Origin: Sulfurimicrobium sp964552675
Lineage (GTDB): Bacteria; Pseudomonadota; Gammaproteobacteria; Burkholderiales; Sulfuricellaceae
Length of the DNA: 64,000 nucleotides
Direction: 5' to 3'
NCBI GenBank assembly: GCA_964552675.1
Contig: CAZKHJ010000006.1
Coordinates: 48,290 to 112,289 of the forward strand
This document shows, one piece after another, positions 34,101 through 43,600 of this stretch (within the stretch, counting starts at the first letter, position 1; every line of letters starts with the position of its first letter). A model generated the notes under the pieces. That model was given only the letters and a program-made list of their open reading frames with translations, did not search any database and was not told the origin of the DNA. The position numbers and the translations under genes are program-made.

Positions 34101-34504
34101 ACCTCGGTGCAAAATACAGCAGGCGTGACAATCCGGGTGCGTTCGATATGTCCAAGTTGCAGCAAGCCAGCGCGGCGATCGCCGGTTACCAGGTAGTCCG
34201 CATCGCCAGCCAGGGCCATGGCCAATAGAAACGCATCATCGGGATCATTGGTTTCAACCTCAATGCTCAGACGCTCCAATACCACGGCGCGTTGCAGGTT
34301 GTTGACCATGACGCCCACCCTGACTGGCTGCAGAACAGCCTGGAACTTGGGGTAGCGGCTGGCTCGGCGAATTTCGTCAAGTTGCATCCGCGAAGTCACT
34401 ACCTCGAAGCGCGCCGCGCGCCAGGCACGGTAGATTGCATCGGGGGCACCATGCGGTGAGATCAGTGCGCTGAACAGGATGTTGGTGTCCAGAACGACAC
34501 GCAT
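34094..34504 (-). CDS. PIN-domain toxin (VapC-like, COG1569 type)
   Basis: This 136-residue protein has the PIN acidic residues in VVLDTNILFSALIS, LDEIRRASRY and NDPDDAFLLAMALAGDADYL, then VTGDRRAG. PIN toxins are Mg-dependent RNases, often cutting tRNA. Its ATG overlaps the antitoxin stop (TGATG), the usual antitoxin-first order. Its last codons lie in DNA that resembles the decayed MITE, so the C-terminus may have been reshaped by the insertion. Confidence 0.85.
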   Translation of the reverse strand: MRVVLDTNILFSALISPHGAPDAIYRAWRAARFEVVTSRMQLDEIRRASRYPKFQAVLQPVRVGVMVNNLQRAVVLERLSIEVETNDPDDAFLLAMALAGDADYLVTGDRRAGLLQLGHIERTRIVTPAVFCTEVL

Positions 34505-34743
34505 CAGTGCTTGCGCGTCCTCTGGATAGCTTCATCGACCATGCTGGCCAAATCTGCTTCGCTTACGTTTGCATTGGCTGTCTTGGCCTGTTCTGCCGTC
34601 AGTTCCAGGATGTGTGCCCGTACCGCCTCTTCGATAAAACGCGACAAGTCGCCTTTTCTGCCGCCGCCCTGACTGGCCAGAAACATGCGAAGGGATTGAT
34701 CGGTGTCGGCAGAAACAGCAACATTCCAGCGTATCGTATCCAT
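34504..34743 (-). CDS. Ribbon-helix-helix-type antitoxin partner of the PIN toxin
   Basis: This protein of about 79 residues has an N-terminal strand and helices typical of RHH proteins (IRWNVAVSADTDQSLRMFLA, then DLSRFIEEAVRAHILE) and a charged C-terminal tail that would bind the toxin. The ATG at 34743 has GGAGA six bases upstream; the alternative is 34755. It lies directly before the PIN gene in one operon. Confidence 0.78.
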   Translation of the reverse strand: MDTIRWNVAVSADTDQSLRMFLASQGGGRKGDLSRFIEEAVRAHILELTAEQAKTANANVSEADLASMVDEAIQRTRKH

Positions 34744-34760
34744 GGCATTCTCCATAAATG

Positions 34761-34782
34761 AGTGTTTATGTGTTTATACACT
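34761..34782. promoter_or_regulatory. Possible antitoxin operator
   Basis: AGTGT and ACACT half-sites frame 12 bases, and the inner GTGTTTATACAC is itself palindromic (GTGT/ACAC). The site lies 18 bases upstream of the antitoxin ATG, where RHH antitoxins normally bind. The assignment is from position and symmetry only. The 34783-34913 interval has no gene. Confidence 0.4.
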
Positions 34783-34913
34783 TATCGCCATGGCCATGCA
34801 ATGGTTCATAAATCCTGAGATCAGCGAAGGATTATGGCGAGATGGATGCGCCGACTGGGTCACTGGGCTTGATTGCCAACGTCAAACGGCGTTGCTTCTG
34901 AAGCCGGCGGAAT

Positions 34914-36032
34914 TCAATTGTCCTGGTAACGCTGCGCCAGCACCTCGCGCTTGAGATAGGCCTCGCGTGCCAGCTGCACGTCTTCCAGGAAGTGCGGCAG
35001 TTCTTCCATCAGCAGGGCCTGCGGGCCATCCACCAGGGCTTTTTTCGGAGCCGGGTGAAAATCCACCAGGATCATGTTGGCGCCAGCGATGACTCCCTGG
35101 GCGGTGACATGGAATACGTCCAGCAGGCCGTCCGGCGCGCGTGAGCGGGCGCCGACCGAGTGCGAGGGGTCGATGCACACTGGCATACGGGTGAGACGCT
35201 TGACCACCGGTACGTGGGCGAAATCGACGAAGTTGCGGTGCGGGTCGCCCATATTGGTTTTCATGCCGCGCAGGCCGAAGACAACTTTCCTGTTCCCTTC
35301 CGAAGCCAGGTATTCGGCGGCGTTGAGCGACTCGTCCAGGGTGATGCCGAAGCCGCGCTTGAACAGCACCGGAAGCTCCTGCTGACGGCCGACGATTTTC
35401 AAGAGTTCGAAATTCTGGGTATTGCGCGTGCCGATCTGCAGCATCACGCCGGTGGGGTTGCCGGTCTGGTGCAGGGCCTCGCGGATTTCATCGAGGTGCG
35501 ATTCGTGGGTGATTTCCATGGCAATCACCTTGATGCCATATTTGCCCGCCAGTTCGAACACCCAGGGCAGGCAGGCCTTGCCGTGGCCCTGGAAAGCGTA
35601 GGGGCTGGTGCGTGGCTTGTAGGCGCCCATGCGGGTGCAGACCTGGCCATTGTCACGCAGCGCCTTCATCATTGCCTCGACGTGCTCCGGCACATCCACC
35701 GCACACAGACCAGCGAAGACGTTGAGCGTGTCCTGGCCGAAGCGCACGCCGTTGTAGTCGAAATAAGTGGGCCGGTCATCATCCCTGTGGCGGCCCAGTA
35801 TGCGGTATTCCTCTGAGACGCGTACCACCCGGTCCACGCCGGGCAGTACTTTCATGTCTTCGACTGAAAGCGGGGCGGTGTCGCCGATCAGATAGACTTC
35901 GGTAACGACCTGCTGTTCACCTTTTTCGCGATGCACCCGGGTCTTGATCCGGGGCAGGGCGTTGAGGTGGTCCATCAGCTGCCGGAATTCGGTGCTTTCG
36001 TGGGAAAGGTCCTGGGCGAGGATCAGAATCAT
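34914..36032 (-). CDS. DAHP synthase (3-deoxy-7-phosphoheptulonate synthase), type I-beta
   Basis: This 372-residue protein carries the DAHP synthase barrel motifs GAYKPRTSPYAFQGHG, AMEITHESHLDEI, LFKRGFGITLDESLNAAEYL, FGLRGMKTNMGDPHRN and CIDPSHSVGARS. The first 100 residues form an extra domain, perhaps a regulatory FL/ACT-like domain. The enzyme joins PEP and erythrose-4-phosphate as the first step of the shikimate pathway, so it competes for a Calvin-cycle sugar. Its start lies one base from the lpxH stop on the same strand. Confidence 0.9.
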   Translation of the reverse strand: MILILAQDLSHESTEFRQLMDHLNALPRIKTRVHREKGEQQVVTEVYLIGDTAPLSVEDMKVLPGVDRVVRVSEEYRILGRHRDDDRPTYFDYNGVRFGQDTLNVFAGLCAVDVPEHVEAMMKALRDNGQVCTRMGAYKPRTSPYAFQGHGKACLPWVFELAGKYGIKVIAMEITHESHLDEIREALHQTGNPTGVMLQIGTRNTQNFELLKIVGRQQELPVLFKRGFGITLDESLNAAEYLASEGNRKVVFGLRGMKTNMGDPHRNFVDFAHVPVVKRLTRMPVCIDPSHSVGARSRAPDGLLDVFHVTAQGVIAGANMILVDFHPAPKKALVDGPQALLMEELPHFLEDVQLAREAYLKREVLAQRYQDN

Positions 36033-36033
36033 G

Positions 36034-36765
36034 TCAAGGCTCCTGAATTTTGACGGCTGTGCAGCCGGTTGCGTCGCAGCGCAGGTAGCCGCCCTGTTGG
36101 TACCAGTCCGGCAATACCCAGCGCTCGCAACTCCGGCCGTCGATTTCGTGGAGATGCCGTGCCGGGCGATGGGTGTGGCCGTGGATCAGGCGCGGATAAC
36201 CGTGGCTCCTGAGCGTATTTATAACAGATTCGGTGTTGGTGTCCATGATTTCTGCAGTCTTCCGGCTTTGCGCCTGCCGGCTTTGTGCCCGCATCTGTGC
36301 GATCAGCGCCTTGCGCCGGGCCAGGGGCTGGCCGAGAAAGCTTTCGCGCCATGCCGGGGCGCGCACCTGGGCGCGGAATGCCATGTAATCGGCGTCGTCG
36401 GTGCACAGGGTGTCGCCATGCATCAGCAGGGTCCGCACGCCATAGATTTCGACCAGACTCGGGTCGGGCAGCAGGCATCCGCCGCAGGCATCCGCCAGGG
36501 CTTCGCCCATGAGAAAATCGCGGTTGCCGTGCATCAGGTACAGGGCCGTGCCGCTCCGGCCCAGGCTGGCCAGGGCCGATACCACGCCGCGATTGAAGGG
36601 ATCATCCAGGTCGTCGTCGCCGGCCCAGTATTCGAACAGGTCGCCGAGGATATACAGCGCTTCGGCCTGTGTCGCGGTGCGGGAAAGAAATGTTGAGAAT
36701 GTGGAAGAGATTTCCGGGCGATCCGCGCTCAGATGCAGATCGGAGATGAACAGGCTGTGAGCCAT
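36034..36765 (-). CDS. lpxH: UDP-2,3-diacylglucosamine diphosphatase LpxH
   Basis: This protein of about 243 residues shows the metallophosphatase motifs of LpxH: FISDLHLS, LGDLFEYWAGDDD, MHGNRDFLMGE, LLMHGDTLCTDD, and LIHGHTHRPARH. It makes lipid X in lipid A synthesis at the inner-membrane surface. The ATG at 36765 (MAHSLFISDLHL) is chosen over a TTG at 36774. It sits downstream of two cyclophilin genes, the common ppiB-lpxH order in betaproteobacteria. Confidence 0.95.
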   Translation of the reverse strand: MAHSLFISDLHLSADRPEISSTFSTFLSRTATQAEALYILGDLFEYWAGDDDLDDPFNRGVVSALASLGRSGTALYLMHGNRDFLMGEALADACGGCLLPDPSLVEIYGVRTLLMHGDTLCTDDADYMAFRAQVRAPAWRESFLGQPLARRKALIAQMRAQSRQAQSRKTAEIMDTNTESVINTLRSHGYPRLIHGHTHRPARHLHEIDGRSCERWVLPDWYQQGGYLRCDATGCTAVKIQEP

Positions 36766-36827
36766 GAACGGCAAGGGGCAGAGGATGGATAGCTGTTACG
36801 CCTCACCTCTCACCCCCCACTCCTCAC

Positions 36828-37319
36828 TTAAACCACTTCCGCGCTTTCGATGATCACCGGCTCCACCGGCACATCCTGGTGGCCGGAATTGTTGCCGGTA
36901 CGCACCTTCTTGATCTTGTCCACCACGTCCTTGCCCTCCACGACTTTGCCGAACACGCAGTAGCCCCAGCCCTGCGCGGTTTGCGAGGTATGGTTGAGGA
37001 AACCGTTGTCGGCGACGTTGATGAAGAACTGCGAGCTGGCCGAATGGGGGTTGGGCGTGCGCGCCATGGCGATGGTGTAGGCATCGTTTTTCAGGCCGTT
37101 GGTGGCCTCGTTCTGGATCGGATCGCGGGTGGCCTTCTGCATCATGTCGGACATGAAGCCCCCGCCCTGGATCATGAAGCCGTCGATCACGCGGTGAAAG
37201 ATGGTGTCGTTGTAGAAGCCGTCATTCACGTACTGGAGAAAGTTGGCGACAGTCTGGGGAGCCTTTTCGGCGTCCAGTTCGAGGGTGATGGTGCCGAAGT
37301 TGGTCTGGAGCTTAACCAT
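36828..37319 (-). CDS. ppiB: Cytoplasmic peptidyl-prolyl isomerase, cyclophilin type
   Basis: This 163-residue cyclophilin has TNFGTITLELDAEKAPQTVA, FHRVIDGFMIQGGG, ARTPNPHSASSQFFINVADN and WGYCVFGKVVEGKDVV. It has no signal peptide, so it acts in the cytoplasm. Its start overlaps the end of the exported cyclophilin gene by eight bases. The Arg, Phe and Gln of the active site are present. Confidence 0.96.
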   Translation of the reverse strand: MVKLQTNFGTITLELDAEKAPQTVANFLQYVNDGFYNDTIFHRVIDGFMIQGGGFMSDMMQKATRDPIQNEATNGLKNDAYTIAMARTPNPHSASSQFFINVADNGFLNHTSQTAQGWGYCVFGKVVEGKDVVDKIKKVRTGNNSGHQDVPVEPVIIESAEVV

Positions 37320-37956
37320 GTTTTATGTCCTTTTTCTTGCGGGTGGTGGGTGGCTGATCTGCCGGTTTTTGCACTTGTGCCTGGGGTTCGATGGGTGTGA
37401 CGTCCTCGATGACCACTTTTTCCTGCGGGACATCGGAGGCAAACGGCCCGCCTGCCGCAGTTGGGATGGTGCCGATTTTTTTTGCTACTTCCAGCCCCTT
37501 GACGACTTTACCGAACACGCAATAGCCGTAGTAATACGACTCCGGCTTGTAAAAATCGAGGTGCTTGTTGCTGTCGAGGTTGATGAAGAATTGCGTCGTG
37601 GCGGAATTGGGGTCGCTGGTACGGGCCATGGCCAGGGCGCCGGGCTCGTTTCTCAGTCCGTTGTCGGCTTCATTGGGGATGGGGGCCAGGGTTTCCTTCT
37701 GCTCGAAGTCTTCGGTCAGGCCGCCACCCTGGATCATGAAGTTGTTGATTACACGGTGAAAGATCGTGCCCTTGTAAAAACCGTCCTGGACATAATGCAG
37801 GAAGTTTTCCACTGTTCTGGGCGCTTTCTCGGGATACAGCTCGACGATCATTTCGCCGAAATTGGTCCTGATGCTGACCTGGGGATTGCCGGCGGCCTGG
37901 ACGCCAAAGCTGAAAAGCAGTGCCAGCGTTGCCAGCGCGAAACGAACATGGGACAT
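37312..37956 (-). CDS. ppiA: Periplasmic peptidyl-prolyl isomerase, cyclophilin type
   Basis: This 214-residue protein is like the previous one but has a signal peptide (MSHVRFALATLALLFSFGVQ, cleavage near AAG) and a Lys/Pro-rich tail (EPQAQVQKPADQPPTTRKKK). The core reads TNFGEMIVELYPEKAPRTVE, FHRVINNFMIQGGG and ARTSDPNSATTQFFINLDSN. AAGGAG precedes the ATG. Tandem exported and cytoplasmic cyclophilins are frequent in this group. Confidence 0.94.
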   Translation of the reverse strand: MSHVRFALATLALLFSFGVQAAGNPQVSIRTNFGEMIVELYPEKAPRTVENFLHYVQDGFYKGTIFHRVINNFMIQGGGLTEDFEQKETLAPIPNEADNGLRNEPGALAMARTSDPNSATTQFFINLDSNKHLDFYKPESYYYGYCVFGKVVKGLEVAKKIGTIPTAAGGPFASDVPQEKVVIEDVTPIEPQAQVQKPADQPPTTRKKKDIKHG

Positions 37957-37984
37957 GACCGATCTCCTTGCCCTGTGGCCCGGT

Positions 37985-39202
37985 TTATGCCGCGCCTTCG
38001 TACACGATGCGCCACTGGCCGTTTTCCTGTTGCCAGTACTGACGCTTGCGCATCACGTTGTTGAGATTGTTGCTGCGGTAATCCTGGGTGAAAGTGACGA
38101 CAACGATATCTGCCCGGCCCGGATACTGGAACATGCTGAGGTCGTTCAGCCTGATTTGCAGGGTTTTCTTGCTGGCATTGACCTGTTTCTTCTGGGTGCT
38201 GAAAGCGGCCAGATCCTGGCCATTGGTGCTGAAGGCTGACGAATAGTGTTTCAGGTAGCGCTCGTTGTCGAGGCTTTCCCAGTCCCGGCGCCAGGCTTCT
38301 ACTTCGCCCTTGAAACGCTCGCGCTGGGAGCGCCATTCTTCCATGCTGACCCATTCCACGCGGTCGCTGATCACGACCGGGGTCAGGCCGGCCTGCAGGT
38401 TTTTCCCCAGGGCCGCCATGTCGGGGTTGGTCAGCACCACGCAGCCATTGCTGGCCTTGGGCGGGCGGCTGTAGGTGTCGCGCGGCACGCCGTGGAGCCA
38501 GATGCCGTGGCCGTTCTTGCCCTGGCGTTTGTCCCATTCATTGGGATAGTTCAGCGGGAAGGCGCCCACGCCGTAAAAATCGCCCAGTTTTTCCACCGGC
38601 AGGCTGGCGGTGACGAAATACACGCCCAGCGGCGTTTTCTGGTCGCCTTCGCGCAGTTTCTCGGCGCCGGCCTTGCCCACGGTGATGTAGTAGTCGGCGA
38701 CATAACGCGGCTCGCCCGCATTGTTCTCGAACAGGTAAAGGCGCGATTTGCTGGTGTCCACCACCACGGCGTGATGCTGTTCGGGTTGCATCTGCAGCAG
38801 GTATTTGGGAATCCGGCCTGATGGCGGCTGATCCAGGTAGTGTTGCAGGCGCACCCGCGCTTCGTCGCGGAAATCGGCCACCTGATCCGGTGCTGCGCCG
38901 GCGGCATTGCCGAAGCTGGTCAGCGGTTTGGCGCGCGCCATCAGCAGGTCGCCGCGAATGAGATGCGCCAGTTTGAAGTTGGGGTTGACGTGAAGCAGGG
39001 CCTCGACGTCGCGCAGCGCCGTGTCGAGGCGATTCTGCCGGATTTCGAGCAGGATGTTGACCAGCAGGGCTTCGGGATTGTTGTTGTGGCTGCGCGCATA
39101 TTGCAACGGCGGCAGCAGGTCGCCCATGCCGCCGGCGGGCAATGCCACCAGGCAGGGCACGAGAACCAGCAGCCAGCGAAAGGTGCGCTTGAGCCTGGTC
39201 AT
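37985..39202 (-). CDS. L,D-transpeptidase (YkuD) with NTF2-like C-terminal domain
   Basis: This protein of about 405 residues has a signal peptide or anchor (MTRLKRTFRWLLVLVPCLVA) and a helical N-terminal part. The YkuD domain shows HGIWLHGVPRDTY and the nucleophile Cys in KASNGCVVLTNPDM, and the last 110 residues resemble an NTF2/SnoaL-like fold (AWRRDWESLDNERYLKHYSS, RQYWQQENGQWRIVYE). L,D-transpeptidases crosslink peptidoglycan or attach proteins. The ATG at 39202 is preferred; one at 39235 would overlap the upstream gene by 23 bases. The C-terminal domain is similar to that of the next gene upstream. Confidence 0.85.
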   Translation of the reverse strand: MTRLKRTFRWLLVLVPCLVALPAGGMGDLLPPLQYARSHNNNPEALLVNILLEIRQNRLDTALRDVEALLHVNPNFKLAHLIRGDLLMARAKPLTSFGNAAGAAPDQVADFRDEARVRLQHYLDQPPSGRIPKYLLQMQPEQHHAVVVDTSKSRLYLFENNAGEPRYVADYYITVGKAGAEKLREGDQKTPLGVYFVTASLPVEKLGDFYGVGAFPLNYPNEWDKRQGKNGHGIWLHGVPRDTYSRPPKASNGCVVLTNPDMAALGKNLQAGLTPVVISDRVEWVSMEEWRSQRERFKGEVEAWRRDWESLDNERYLKHYSSAFSTNGQDLAAFSTQKKQVNASKKTLQIRLNDLSMFQYPGRADIVVVTFTQDYRSNNLNNVMRKRQYWQQENGQWRIVYEGAA

Positions 39203-39212
39203 CAGGCGGGGG

Positions 39213-40310
39213 TCAGCGTCCGATCCGTTCTTCATGGATCAGCCATTTCCCGTTCGATTTGACCATCAGCAGGGTTTTCCAGGTTTCGCTATTGAGGCCG
39301 GAAGAACGGTAAATCTGCTTGAAAGTGACCCGGGCGCGGTTGGCGTCGGTTAGCTTGACTTCGGGAGTGGCGATGGTCACGCTGATGGACTTGGGCTTGC
39401 TGATGCGTTCCTTGCGGGTTTTTTCCCAGTTGGCGCGGTTCTCACCCTTGGCCAGCACCAGGTCGGGCGCGTAGGCCTTGAGATAGCCGCCCACATTCTT
39501 GGCCGACCAGGCCTTGGCCCAGGTGTTTACCGCTGCCAGCACGGCTTCGCTGTCGTCGCCCTTGCTGCTGTCGGCTGCGGGTTTTTCCACCGCCGCCGGC
39601 TTGGCGGGTTCGGCCACGGGCTTCGCGGCAGGGGTGACAGGCGCTGCCGGCTGAAGCGGGGCCGCTGCTGCTGGTGTGGCTGCCGGTGCGGGTATTGGCG
39701 CCGCTGCCGGCTTTGCCGCCGAGGCGGGAGCAGGGGCTGCTGGTGCAGGTACGGGTGCAGCAGCAGTGGCCGGCTTTGCCGGCAGCCGCGTGGTCTGCCG
39801 GGAGAAGATGTCCTTGATCAGGGCCAGTTTGGATTGCGCGTTGGTGTTGCCCTTGTCCAGTTGCAGCGCCTTGTCGTAAGCCTGGCTCGCCATCTTGGCG
39901 TAGATGTCGCCGAGGTTCTCGTGCGCGGTGGCATAGCTGGGGTGGGTGTTGATGGCCATCTCCAGCGCTATCTTGGCTTTTTCATACTGTCCCTGCGAGG
40001 CATACAGCACGGCCAGGTTGTTGTAGGGCTCGGGCAGTTCGGGGTAGTCGTCGGTGATGCTGGTGAAAATCTTGATCGCATCGGCGCTCTTGTTCTGCTC
40101 GGTCAGGATCAGGCCCTTGATGAAGCGTACCTGGGCGTCCTTGGGATGGGTGGCGAGAAAACTGTTGGCGCGTTCCAGCGCTTTTTCCGACTGGCCCTGC
40201 TTGAGCATGCGGCTGATTTCCTGCGCTTCGTCGGCACGGGCAGGGGTGACGGCAAGCAGCAGCGCTGCGACGAGGACGGAGAAAACAGGAACCATGCGGG
40301 CACGACTCAT
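39213..40310 (-). CDS. Exported TPR protein with NTF2-like C-terminal domain
   Basis: This protein of 365 residues has a signal peptide (MSRARMVPVFSVLVAALLLA, cleavage near ARA). Three TPR-like repeats cover about 30-160 (EPYNNLAVLYASQGQYEKAK, TAHENLGDIYAK). An Ala/Pro-rich linker spans about 165-255, and the C-terminal NTF2-like domain reads WAKAWSAKNVGGYLKAYAPD and VKSNGKWLIHEE. The frame stays open upstream to 40547, but that part crosses the MITE and has no signal peptide, so 40310 is the start. It probably works with the L,D-transpeptidase that follows. Confidence 0.85.
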   Translation of the reverse strand: MSRARMVPVFSVLVAALLLAVTPARADEAQEISRMLKQGQSEKALERANSFLATHPKDAQVRFIKGLILTEQNKSADAIKIFTSITDDYPELPEPYNNLAVLYASQGQYEKAKIALEMAINTHPSYATAHENLGDIYAKMASQAYDKALQLDKGNTNAQSKLALIKDIFSRQTTRLPAKPATAAAPVPAPAAPAPASAAKPAAAPIPAPAATPAAAAPLQPAAPVTPAAKPVAEPAKPAAVEKPAADSSKGDDSEAVLAAVNTWAKAWSAKNVGGYLKAYAPDLVLAKGENRANWEKTRKERISKPKSISVTIATPEVKLTDANRARVTFKQIYRSSGLNSETWKTLLMVKSNGKWLIHEERIGR

Positions 40311-40400
40311 TGATGAATCTCTATTGGACAGATAACACCGGGATTCTAGCAAGAACTGATGTTTAACGCCATTCGGAGATGCCGTGCAATGCCGCCATCC

Positions 40401-40605
40401 TAGCAGCCTGTCGGACTTGAAGAATCGAAGCGAATTGGGTCCAGCAGGCAAGCCGCGTAGCGGATGCTCGCAAAATTTGGCTGGGTGAGGGCAGATTTTG
40501 ACGATTTTGCAGGGCAATAGTCGTCCTATTGCCCAGAAAAGCGGCAAAATATGGACCGGTCAGCCAAATTTGCAGCCGATTTCTTTCAAGTCCGACAGGC
40601 TGCTA
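40401..40605 (+). mobile_element. MITE-like element, copy 2 (205 bp)
   Basis: TAGCAGCCTGTCGGACTT at 40401-40418 and its exact reverse complement at 40588-40605 form the ends; C before and G after give CTAG at both borders. The interior shares long stretches with copy 1 (GAAGAATCGAAGCGA, GATTTTGCAGG, CAATAGTCGTCCTATTG and GGATTTGCAGCCGATTT-like parts) but has about 39 extra bases near the left end. Its right end supplies the stop codon of the RND pump gene. No protein is encoded. Confidence 0.87.
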
Positions 40606-43600
40606 GTCCTCCCTGACGCGGTACCAGGCAGCATAGAGGGCCGGCAGGAACAGGCAGGTGAGCGCCGTGGCGATGATCAGTCCACCCATGATCGCCACCG
40701 CCATGGGGCCCCAGAAAATCTGCCGCGTCAGGGGAATCATGGCCAGCACTGCCGCCGCTGCGGTCAGGGTGATGGGCCGGAAGCGCCGCACAGTGGAGCC
40801 AATGATGGCTTCCCAAGTGCTTTTGCCGGCTTTTTCATCCTGATCGATCTGGTCCACCAGAATCACCGAGTTGCGCAGGATCATGCCCATCAGGGCGATC
40901 ACGCCGAGCTGGGCGACGAAGCCGAATGGCACCTGGAACGCCAGCAGCGACAGGGTGACGCCGATCAGGCCCAGCGGCGCGGTGAGCAGCACCATGATGG
41001 TGCGGCGCATGCTCTGGAGCTGGATCATCAGCAGGGTGATCACGCCGATCACCATGAGCGGCATCACGGCCTGGATGGATTTCTCGCCCTTGGCCGATTC
41101 CTCCACCGTGCCGCCCATCTCGATGCGGAAGCCCGGTGGCAGCTGGGCGCGGATCGGGTCAAGGCGGGGATTGAGACGGGCCGACACCGCCGGACCGGTG
41201 GTTTTGCCGGCCAGGTCGGCACGCACCGTGATGGTCGGCAGCCGGTCGCGGCGCCAGATGATGCCTTCCTCCAGTGCCGGTTCCAGCCTGGCGACCTGGG
41301 CCAGCGGCACATGGCGGCCGCTGGCGGTGGCGATGTCCAGCCCGGGCAGGCCGTCGAGGGAATCGCGGTTGGCGCCGCTGCCGCGCCAGACCACGTCGAT
41401 CAGCTGGTCGCCTTCGCGCAGCTGGGTGATGGCGGCGCCCTTGAGCCAGGCCTGCAGGGTCAGCGCCACGTCCTGGCTGGAAACGCCCAGGAGGCGCGCG
41501 CGGTCCTGGTCGATGGCGACGCGCATGTTTTTCACCTTTTCGTTCCAGTCGAGATGGACGTCCTGCAGACCGGGGTCAGCGCGCATGACTTCGGCAACCT
41601 GTCCGGCAACGGAGCGCAGCTGTTCCAGATTCTCGCCCATGACCCGGAACTGCACCGGGAATCCCACCGGAGGGCCGTTTTCCAGGCGCAGGACGCGCGT
41701 CCGCAAGCCAGACCAGGCGCCATCGTCGCCGGCAAAGCGCCGTTCCAGGCGCTGTTTCAGATCTTCGCGCTCCTTCAGGCCCTTGGTTACCACCACGAAC
41801 TGGGCAAAATTGTCGTTGAACAGCTGCTGGTCCAGCGGCAGGTAGAAGCGCGGTGCACCGTTGCCCACATAAGCGGACTGGGAGGCGATGGCGGGATCGT
41901 TTTCCAGGATTTTTTCCACCCGCCGCACTTCGGCCTCGGTGGCCTTGAGAGAGGCGCTCTGGGGCAGCCACAGCTCGATCAGCAGTTCGGAGCGGGAGGA
42001 TGAAGGGAAAAACTGCTTCTTCACCACCGTGCCGAAAGTGGCGATGGATGCCAGGAAGATCAGCAGCGTGGCGAAAATCACGGTCTTGCGATGACGCAGG
42101 CACCACACCACCAGGCTGCGGAAGCGCTGGTAAAAGGGCGAATCGTAGATGTCGCCGCCGTGCTTGCGGCCGATTTCGGCCAGTTTTTCCGCGTTGAGCA
42201 GCCTGTAGCCCAGATAGGGGGTGAACACCACGGCCACAACCCACGAGACCAGCAGGGCGAGGGTGACCACGGCGAAGATCGAGAAGGTATATTCTCCCGC
42301 CGCCGACCTGGCGAAACCCACCGGGGTGAAGCCCGCGGCAGTGATCAGCGTGCCGGTGAGCATGGGGAAGGCAGTGGAGGTGTAGGCGAAGGTGGCGGCC
42401 TTGAACTTGTCCCAGCCCTGTTCCATTTTTACCACCATCATCTCGGCGGCGATGATGGCGTCATCCACCAGCAGCCCCAGGGCGATGACCAGGGCGCCCA
42501 GCGAGATCCGCTGCAGATTGATATCGAAGACCTTCATCAGGAAGAAGGTTACCGCCAGCACCAAAGGGATGGAGAGCGCCACCACCGTGCCAGTGCGCCA
42601 GCCCAGGGAGAGGAAGCTCACCGCCAGGACGATGGCCATGGCTTCGGCCAGGGAGTGGACGAACAGCCGGATCGACATCTGCACGATCTCGGGCTGGTTG
42701 GCCACCGTATGAATTTCGATGCCCACCGGCAGGTCGGCTGCCAATCGGCTCATGGCCGACTTGAGATTCTCGCCCAGGTGGATCACGTCGCCGCCCTTGT
42801 CCATCACCACGCCGATGCCGATGGCGTCTTTGCCGCCTACCCGCATGGCCGGGCTGGCCGGGTCAGCGAAACCGCGCTTCACCTCGGCGATGTCGCCGAG
42901 ACGGAAGTGGCGGCCAGCCACAGCCAGGTCGGCGTCACGGATGCTGTCCACAGCATCGAAGGGGCCGCTGACCCGCAGGCGTACCCGGTCCGTGCCGGTC
43001 TCGATGAAGCCGGCAGCGGCCACGGCGTTCTGGCGCTGCAACGCGTCGAACACCTGGTTGGGCGCCAGACCCAGGGCGGCGAGCCGGGCCGGTGTCACTT
43101 CGACGTAGATTTTTTCCTGCTGCACGCCGATCAGCTCCACTTTCTTTACGTCGGGCACATGCTTCAGCTCCCGTGCCAGGCGGTCCGCTTCGCGGCGCAG
43201 GGCGGCGAGGTCGAAGCCGTCCCCGGTGAGCGCGAAGATATTGACCTGCACATCGCCGAACTCGTCGTTGGGAAACGGCCCCTGCACGCCGGCGGGAAGG
43301 GTGTAGCGGATATCGTCCAGTTTCTTCCTCACCTGGCGCCAGGCTTCCGGCACTTCGGTCTTGGGGGTGTAATCCTTGAGGATCACAAAAACCAGGGATT
43401 CACCCGGTTTGGAGGCGGAGCGCAGCACATCCACCCAGGGGGTCTCGGAGAGTTTCTTTTCGATGCGCTCGGTCAGTTCCAGTTCGACTTCGCGAGCCCC
43501 GGCGCCGGGCCAGAGCGTGCGCACCACCATCACCTTGAAGGTGAAATCCGGGTCTTCGGCGCGGCCCAGCTTGAAATAGGAGATGACACCCGCCGCCATG

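Noticed and set aside
40311..40547. N-terminal extension of the TPR protein
   Set aside because: The open frame continues upstream through the MITE, but the signal peptide begins at 40310 and the extension is unrelated repeat DNA.
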